Below the pieces are notes generated by a model that saw nothing but the letters and a program-made list of their open reading frames with translations, was not told the origin of the DNA and did no database searches. This document shows, piece after piece, positions 56,674-64,000 of a stretch of DNA of 64,000 bases (the stretch's first letter is position 1; the number at the start of each line of letters is the position of its first letter). This DNA comes from Enoplolaimus lenunculus (lineage: Eukaryota; Nematoda; Enoplea; Enoplida; Thoracostomopsidae): the NCBI GenBank assembly GCA_030248215.1, contig JASANG010002401.1, positions 117,868 to 181,867 on the forward strand, written 5' to 3'. Made by a program: the position numbers and the translations under genes.

Positions 56674-59600
56674 AGAAGTTAAAATTATAGTTAACCAATG
56701 TAGCAATTAATTAAGTTACCTCCAAATTTTTAGCTTCATAGTCTCAAAAAAAATATTCTTAATTGTAAAAAAATTGCTAGGCAGCTTTATTCGAACCAAT
56801 TAAAATAGAAATGATTGCGTTTATTGCACACGTCAAAATTGAATGTAGCACGATAGCTATCAGCGAGGTACGATGGTCAGTTAGCAGGCTGGCATTTTAC
56901 ATTCACCATCTAAAAATAAGAAATGTTGATTGGCTTCCACAGACGAAGCGTGAATCTAGTGAAAATTTGTTTTCATTTTTACTACACAGTCCAAAACATA
57001 GTCAGGTTTCACTTAAAAAGCATTCGACGGCAACGGGATGATCTGTTTCGCTGGCTCGTGTGGACGAATGAGGTTTTTGCAAAAATAATAACAGACTGAA
57101 TGAATAAGTTCAGATTGCGTGATGTATGATTGATATGGTTTTGTTTTTGTGACATACTTCAGGTTTATTGCATAATGCAAAAAATGAAAAATCTTTCATC
57201 TCAACTCAAGTCTTGATATATTGGCAAATACTAACTTTTCAAAGCATTTCTTAAACATTCGAAGCATTAACTGAGAGTTTAAGTGGCTATTGAAAATGTT
57301 TTTCTTATTTTTTAGCAGCACTTAGGTTTTAGATTGAATAGTGAAGTTTTTAACAAACATCAAGAATATCTACCATTATTTCAAACTGTATTGTTTTGCA
57401 TAGAAGATTATCAAAACATGCACTACCAATGATGTAGTCAGGCAAAGTTTAGAGGTCAATTACCTTCTTCGCAATATTTGACCCAAGATTTTTGGAAACT
57501 TTTTGAACGGGAAAACCCCGTTTAAAATTTTCATGGAATGCTTAAAATTAGCCTGCTCTTTACACTTGGTACCGTAACAATACACGGTCAACGCTCGAGA
57601 GCGCAAACTAATGTGTGGGCTAAGTTTTTCTTATTTATAACAACAAAATTACACCTTTAATCATACAAAAATTCAAAATTCGCGGTGTTGCGGCTCCCAG
57701 ATCCAAGTTTCAAAACACTAAACTTTAAAATCCACCAAAATATGATTTGGCTCGTCGCAGTACAGTACCGCACCTGGCACAATATATAAAAGCGATATTC
57801 ATAGGTGCCTCCTTTTTGACCGAAACTTAATTGTCCACAAGCATTGTTTTATTTGCCAACAGACATTTAATTACCTGCACTTTATTCTTTCAAACCAATT
57901 AAAGTCAACATTTTGGTCTAAATATCGAGCTCATTAAACCGAAGACTAGTTGTGTATGACCTTAGTATACGAACGATTCAGTTGTGTAAAGAACATATAG
58001 CGTTCGAACGCTATCCGAAGAGTTAATGTACCTGTAACAGAAAACACGCACAAACGACGAGGTAATTGGTATCTAGAGTACGTTAGGTTCCGAGTTACTC
58101 GCCGATAATTACGCATCTGTCAACCGATGCAGAACTACCAGAAGCAGCCTAACGCCCTTACTTTGATCTCTGGTGAAAACGGAGTTGCTTCCGTTTGATG
58201 CAATGGCTTCATTGCAAATCTCTACTCGTGTTTTGAAAAACATTTAAAATGATGTTATGTTGATAGAGATTTAACTAACGGAAAAAGTGCTAACTTAGCG
58301 CATTTTACTACAAGTCAATTTAGAGCATGATCGCTTACAAAAACCATCTTGAATTATTATGTTTCAAACGCAAAACGCGTTCAAAATAACTTTTCGTTTT
58401 GGCACGAATCCTCAGGTCATTTTTAAGCGCCTTCAGATAACATTACGTGTCACTCGCTCTATAATACATTTAATACAGACTCACCAGCCTTAGATGATAT
58501 TTCAAAGAATTTCAACCGGTTTTTATTCAATTTCATTAGATTTGTGTTCGAAAGTTTTCGCCACAGGCAAACCAAATATCAAATTTTATATATTGAAATC
58601 TATTTTTATCGTCTAATAAAGAAAAATTAATAAACGCTGTCAAAACTTGGTATTTGAAAGATGAAACTAGTTGTACGGGTGAAATTTTAACCAAACATTG
58701 ACGGTTTCCAAATATAACGCTTTTTGTTTGAAAAGCGTCAGGCGTCACATTTCATAATATAGTGTCAACTGTTTCCGCGTATGTAAATTTCTCCCAAAAT
58801 AATTCATTCAAAATTATTTATCTCCAATTGTATAGACTGAAAAATTTTGATTTGAATTCGTCGTTTGTTTTCCCATAATTTATTCAGTGGAATTCAGAAA
58901 CTGATACAAAACAACTAACTGAACGCTTTTTACTGGTAGTGGACTCTGAAAATTCTGATGGGGAGGCTATACGATATATAATGGTGAAAAAAGTTCGTAA
59001 TCGAAGCGAGCAAGAAGATAAACGCACTAAAACTTGTATAACAAAATAATTTTGGTTTTGATCCGTATTGAAGATGGCCTACACCTGGATGGCATCCCTT
59101 TGAATCCGTTAATGTAGTTCGCTGCAAAATTTATCTTCCGCATAAAGGAGTCCATGCAACCTTAAAATTTGAGTTTGCCTTAAAACTGAAAAATAACTGT
59201 TGATCGGTTTCAAAATACGGTTGGGTTGATTTAGGTATGAAATTGGCGTTAGAAAGACGTAAATAACGACTTTAATTAACAAAGTTTTTTGAACTTCGCA
59301 GTTTTGCACTCTATATATACTTTTATTAACTGTGATATAATTTCCGCTTCGCTCGGTTGTGCTTTTTTCGTATACAGTACTTAAAGTGGGAATAATAGCA
59401 GTAATAAACTTAAATCACAAGCTAAAAGCACATATAATGTAATGAGTTTGTTATAAGCGGGTTTATTTGTGTTTCGTGTGGTCTGGTAGCAATTGCTGTT
59501 CTATTGTTTATTGTACTAGAATGAAAATGGCAATTTTTCAATTTTACTTACACTAGAGTTTATACAATCAAATTCTTGCGTTTCCAAAATCCGGAAACAA

Positions 59601-61820
59601 TTGTAACAATGAAGTCATTTTGTTCTGGTGATGATTCTTGCACGACATTGAATACTTATAACATCTGTAGATGTAGTCCTTTGGTGTGCCGGAAAATTTA
59701 AAACGTAAATATATCCCAAGTTCTGGTATATTTCACATTGCATAAATCGGTACACCATTTGAAAAATAATAAACGTGCCACCAGCGAATCGAAATTGAAG
59801 AACAAATGCAGATGCTTATCAGCGTTTATACAATGCTATCCACTAATAACCAACTACTACCGGGGTATAAATTTCACAAAATCTCTATTGATGCTTTTGA
59901 CAAGAACAACTATAGAAGGCTTTCGTTTGAATAAGTGGTAGCAAAATGAACGATCATCATTTGTTCAAAACGTTGAATTTGTTAGACTGCTACTGAACAA
60001 AAGTGGACTCTTGAAAAAAATATGTACTGCTCCTTCATGTTTTGCCAATCCTACTTTTGACCCTGACTTTAAATTCTGCGAACACAACCCGGCAACTTGC
60101 ATAATACAAATTGCAGTACATGCAATTTACGCATACCATTTACGCATGGCAATTTTGAAAATTAACACGTGTTAACGCTACATTCTCCTATAGAGTTTTC
60201 GGTGGCAAAATGAAATTTTTTATTGTGAACGATGCATTATTATACGTATGTGCTAAGTTGAACTCAATCGTGCTGGAAACAGTTGTCGTGGAGTGAAACA
60301 CAACAAATTTGAGGGTACATTAGATTTATATATTATTCATTCAAGCTAATGCAATACTTATGTCTCTCCTATTTAACTGATTTTAAAAGTTCTCCCAGGA
60401 CGACGTTAATAACATGGGTGCACTCAGCATTGACCCACTAGTTTGAGGGCCAGGGTTCCAGCAGGAACAAACGATTTAAAGCATGGAATTTGTTTTATTA
60501 ACAATTTAATACAGATTCATAGGATGGTTAAGTCGTTTGGAGGGCAGCATGTGAACTGTTGCGTGATATTAAAAGTATTAGGAGTTGCTGGTTTGAAACA
60601 ATATATTTCAAGTTATTAAGTAAACAGTTGTAGCACAGCTTTGCGTTCTTTGGAAATATGAGCGCACGCTGCCGCAATGCGTGAGATGTGCGACACAAGC
60701 CGAAAGAAGTGACGCGAGTGCGTGTGCGAGAGCATCGCTGTCTTTTTGTGCACATGTATTAAAAACGAGCGCACGCACAAGTGTGGAACGAGTGCGGAAA
60801 CACAAAGTTCTTTTAAAGCTATTCGTGTTACAAACGACCAAGTTCATTAAATTTTAGTTTCCCAAGTGAAACCGGCAAGAAAAACTAAAGGGATAAATTT
60901 GAAAGACAAATTTACGCGTGATATGGTTAAATTAATAATTTTGTATCATCTTTATTTTATTGTATATTGTACTGAAGGAATCGGTTTCCTGTGCCCAAAT
61001 TGCTCTATAACAGCTCGGCTCAAATGAAGCTATAGTTAGGTATGCTGGAGCGTGCAATAACTATGCCAACCGGTTGTACTTTGAACGCACAGTGGTTGTA
61101 GAACGGTTCTTAACTAACTATATGATGGTGCAAGATCTAATGTTCTCTACATTTTGGCAATCACTTACTTCATACATGTAGGCAAATAGTCAACTTAGTC
61201 CTGCAGCTTTCTTAAGACATGATCCAGAGGAAAGTGCCGATTTGACAGTTGAAAAGAGTTGAACAAAAGGAGTTATTCAATTTGGCACTATTTTTCGCCA
61301 AACGTTTTAGATTAAAAATTCCCCAGGTTTCAAAAACATATTTTATGTACAGTTATGCGCAATTAAATTTTGACAAAAACAATGTTTAAAACATAGGACC
61401 AAGCCCAATGTCGCCATTGAATCCGCCACTGATATACCATTTCTTGTGTTCAGGAGGTTTGCATCAAAAAATCAATTAAGTGTATGCGTGGTACGTTATA
61501 GTCACATGAACGAGTATATAAGGCACTGTACTTTGGGGACGTTGTAGGTTAAAAGCTTACCGATTTTGATTGTCAGCATTTTGTGTATTAAGTTCACTGT
61601 TGCTGATGCTCAGCGTCTTTCGAATAAACGAATGAAATATTTAACACAAATTCGCTTGTAGATTCCGTTTCACCGCACATCAATTTCCACTTTTTTAGGG
61701 CATGCTTGTTTCGTGGATCAGTAAACGTATGAGACAACTACAACAATTTACTTAAATATTTAACATTAGAAAAATTCAAATCTGGCAACAAGTCGCCTGT
61801 TTAATTCTGTCTATTCGACG

Positions 61821-62287
61821 ATGGATATAATGTGGGGTCAATCGAACGATTTGGGGCTGCATCATCTGCGTCACACCCAACCAACAACACCTTTAGATTT
61901 GACAGCGAAAGTGGCCCAGCTTCTTTTGTTGCAAATTGTGTTAATTATAGCTACAGGCCTAAATGGTGTCATTAGCTATGTAATTGGACTTCGACGCCGT
62001 AAAATGTTACTATCTAACAAGCAGCCGAAACAGTTTGTTCGAACCGCAAGAGTGAATAGTACAAGAAATGCCTCAAAAACCAACGTTAATCACGCTGAAA
62101 ACTGGTTCTTGTTAAATCTGACATTAACGAATTTTGGTTCATCTCTCGTTCTAATACCATTGTCAATCATAGGCGCTGCGGAAGATAAATGGAGCCTTGG
62201 ACGGTCTGTGTGTGATGTTACTGCGTTTTTGCAGTTGTTTTCGTTGGTATCCAGCAATGTTACAATAGCAATGATTGCAGTAGCTAG
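61821..62287 (+). CDS. Rhodopsin-family (class A) GPCR, first exon, atypical
   Basis: Encodes the N-terminus to TM3 of a seven-helix receptor (155 codons plus two bases). TM1 is about residues 33-57 with the conserved Asn (N48, GLNG). TM2 is about 95-119 with NLTLTN where most receptors have NLALAD, so D2.50 is Asn (N104). Extracellular loop 1 has the conserved Trp (W124), and C131 is C3.25; exactly 25 residues later lies R156 = R3.50. Position 3.49 of the DRY motif is Ala (A155). The exon ends AG/GTATGT inside the R3.50 codon, the classic phase-2 intron site of many GPCR genes. Intracellular loop 1 is about 28 residues longer than usual and rich in Arg/Lys/Asn. Later exons were not found before the window end. 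Ligand unknown. Confidence 0.8.
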
Positions 62288-62636
62288 GTATGTAATATCC
62301 GCGTTGGCAAATATATTCAGTGCGCAAGACATTATAATTTTTCAAATTTTAATCGTTGCCAAATATTTAGTTTAAAGTCAATATGTTTTAGTAGATTGTG
62401 ACCGCAAAATTTTAAGTGAACAAAGCTGTTTTTGACAGCTTAAAATCAATTCCGCGGTTAAGTACGGTTTTATCAGTGAGTCAGTGCTTAAACTTAAATA
62501 TGTCATATTTTACTCATCATTAGCTTTGATAGCATAGGTTGTGCTTTTCTGTTAAATGTTTAGAGCCCAGCTAATACAAATACCAGCAGTTATTAATTAT
62601 ATTTTGCAAATTGAAATTTTAAAGTATGCTACTGTA

Positions 62637-63053
62637 TTGACCCGAATAAGAGGGAGACTGATATTTATTTGGCCTCTTCAGAGGGTACCCCCCTTGTTAT
62701 TTGGTTACGGAGTGTTATTGATTTTAACCCACGCTCCGCCGCCCTTCGTTACTGATATATATCCGGTACTGCAATTATCCGTTAAATTAAACATTTATTT
62801 CTCTTGTGTCAATAGCTTGAGCGACAATACAAGGTAATAATTATGAATGTAGTTTCGCTTTAAAGTTTCGAACTCAAATTATTTGGTCCTGGAGTAATTT
62901 ATGCGCGAAAATTAAGGGCTAATATGACATAGATGGACTCTAATTATGGTTTAGGGACTCTATCTGCTTACGGGCTTTTATTAGGGAAATCGACTCCTAT
63001 TAATTTGGACTAAATGGGGACCCCTTCTTATTACCCCCTCTTATTCGGGTCAA
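62637..63053 (+). mobile_element. GTGACCCG-family MITE, copy 6 (TA-flanked)
   Basis: Ends TTGACCCGAATAAGAG and CTTATTCGGGTCAA, each flanked by TA. The matching first-base change at both ends (G to T, C to A) suggests a sub-lineage. Confidence 0.8.
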
Positions 63054-63204
63054 TACACTACGGTTGGTTGTGTATTGGTGTATAAAATTAATATTTAACC
63101 AAACTTACTACAAAATTTATATTTGTCGCTCTAAAAGTTAAAGCAACCTTGATTCGGTTCTGCCGATATCAATCAGTATCACCGTGGATTCATCCCCTCG
63201 TCGA

Positions 63205-63365
63205 ATTTTTTGTGATAAAAATGGCGAGGTCCCTTCCTTACATGTTTGGAAACTATTTTGTAAAAAATACAATTTTTACCTTCATAATTTTTTGTGATAA
63301 AATCTCACATTTTTTCCCTAAAAAATTTTTTGGTGATAAAATGATAAGGTCCCTACCTTACAATT
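63205..63365. repeat. Degenerate repeat TTTTTTGTGATAAAA / AGGTCCCT
   Basis: TTTTTTGTGATAAAA recurs three times and (A)AGGTCCCT(T/A)CCTTACA twice, followed by a transposon-end-like GGATCCGCC phrase. Confidence 0.5.
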
Positions 63366-63766
63366 TTTGCATTTCCTAACATTTGCCAGCCCGCCCTCGG
63401 TCAGAAGTTTTTGGATCCGCCTTTGATTACTTTTTTCAAGGTTACAACTACCGGTGCTGCTGTGCTCTAATAGGTTGAAACCACATTAATCGAATCGATT
63501 TATCATCGAACATTGAATGAAATATTTAGTGTTGTGGTGCAAATTAAAAATTAAATAAATCAAAAGCTGTTAAATTTAATTAGTGAAATTTTGAATTCTG
63601 GTTATCTTCAACCCTTCATTCGAGGTGCTGGACTGGCAGTTATTATAAACATACACCGCAATGAGCAATTCAAAGCATTAACTCATACTAAAACAAATGT
63701 CAGTGTTAGCAAGTATGTTTGCCAGATACATTTTGAGAGTCCTTGATTATGTTAATTCCATGCATA

Positions 63767-63961
63767 CTAAAGGGTTCTGAAAAAACCGGGACAAGGAACA
63801 TATCCATGCAAATATATTTCGTTTTCAATAATGTTTAGCATTTCCTGGAAACAGTTAGTGCCTTTAATTTCATAGTTTGCTACCTTTTGTAATATGGTAT
63901 GGTTCCAAGGATACACCAATCTATAGAACAGACAGCGTTCAAAACGTTCCCGACGGTCCAC
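63767..63961 (-). CDS. Possible small exon or ORF, unrecognised
   Basis: A 64-residue open frame (starts MDRRERFERCLFYRLVYPW, ends HGYVPCPGFFRTL, then stop) has a composition less biased than most chance frames here. I recognise no family and see no clear donor or acceptor that links it to another exon. It may be chance. Confidence 0.15.
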   Translation of the reverse strand: MDRRERFERCLFYRLVYPWNHTILQKVANYEIKGTNCFQEMLNIIENEIYLHGYVPCPGFFRTL

Positions 63962-64000
63962 GCGCTAGTCAATGGAACATATTGCAAATAGAAGGAAAAA

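Larger units (their letters stand above)
50140..61820. other. Gene-poor interval before the GPCR
   Basis: No convincing exon on either strand in 11.6 kb. Contains an inverted pair of a ~190-bp element (52432-52625, 56483-56673), a TA microsatellite (52377-52398), one GTGACCCG element (53802-54220), three clustered hairpins (55102-55191) and a palindromic element (55411-55605). A single CAGGGTTCCA-type end occurs near 60450. Confidence 0.5.
62288..64000. other. Presumed GPCR intron to window end
   Basis: No later GPCR exon recognised. Holds GTGACCCG copy 6 and a degenerate repeat at 63205-63365. Confidence 0.5.

Noticed and set aside
60640-60830. GC-richer CGCACG/GTGCGTGTGCG stretch as an exon
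   Set aside because: No family match in any frame; composition looks like a worn repeat.
62288-62375. Read-through of the GPCR frame (RYVISALANIF...) to a stop
   Set aside because: It would end the receptor after TM3, whereas AG/GTATGT falls exactly at the classic R3.50 intron position.

Overview
The window is eukaryotic DNA, most likely from a nematode. It is AT-rich, and its genes are split by introns that begin GT and usually end TTTCAG. Other hints are a short (TTAGGC)-type telomere-like run, DEG/ENaC channel exons, and a tandem family of secreted six-cysteine-module proteins. Long introns and dense small transposons suggest a repeat-rich genome, perhaps a basal (Dorylaimia-like) nematode. 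The genus is inference only; I did no alignment.

Left part (1-24.4 kb). On the minus strand, three exons (2348-3573) encode the start of a DEG/ENaC sodium channel: the HG gating motif, TM1 and the start of the extracellular domain. On the plus strand, 26 exons from 7118 to 24435 encode the C-terminal three quarters of a VWA8 orthologue (AAA+ ATPase modules, a beta-rich middle and a C-terminal von Willebrand A domain). The exon model stays in frame throughout and predicts 1412 residues. The first ~500 or so residues are missing. Either they lie left of the window, with the channel exons inside a very long intron, or the locus is truncated. One exon boundary carries a 48-bp in-frame tandem duplication that creates two competing splice acceptors.

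Middle (24.4-50.2 kb). About 6 kb of repeats is followed by three paralogous plus-strand genes: 30692-34452, 41098-43365 and 45596-50139. Each has an N-terminal signal or anchor exon, a second exon ending in a basic cleavage site followed by Gln (RSKR-Q, REKR-Q, RSAR-Q), and a large exon with 10-11 cysteine-rich modules of the lustrin/EB type. The layout suggests tandem duplication of a secreted, convertase-processed matrix or cuticle protein.

Right part (50.2-64 kb). There is about 11.6 kb without a gene, then the first exon of an atypical rhodopsin-family GPCR (61821-62287) that continues beyond the window.

The spaces between are filled with non-autonomous elements: a TA-flanked family with GTGACCCGAATAAG ends (six copies), hAT-like elements with CAGGGTTCCA ends and 8-bp duplications, large foldback elements, tRNA-derived SINEs, and a TIR-ended element that carries a tRNA-like promoter and a 22-bp target duplication. 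I saw no convincing retroviral, Polinton or LINE coding sequence.
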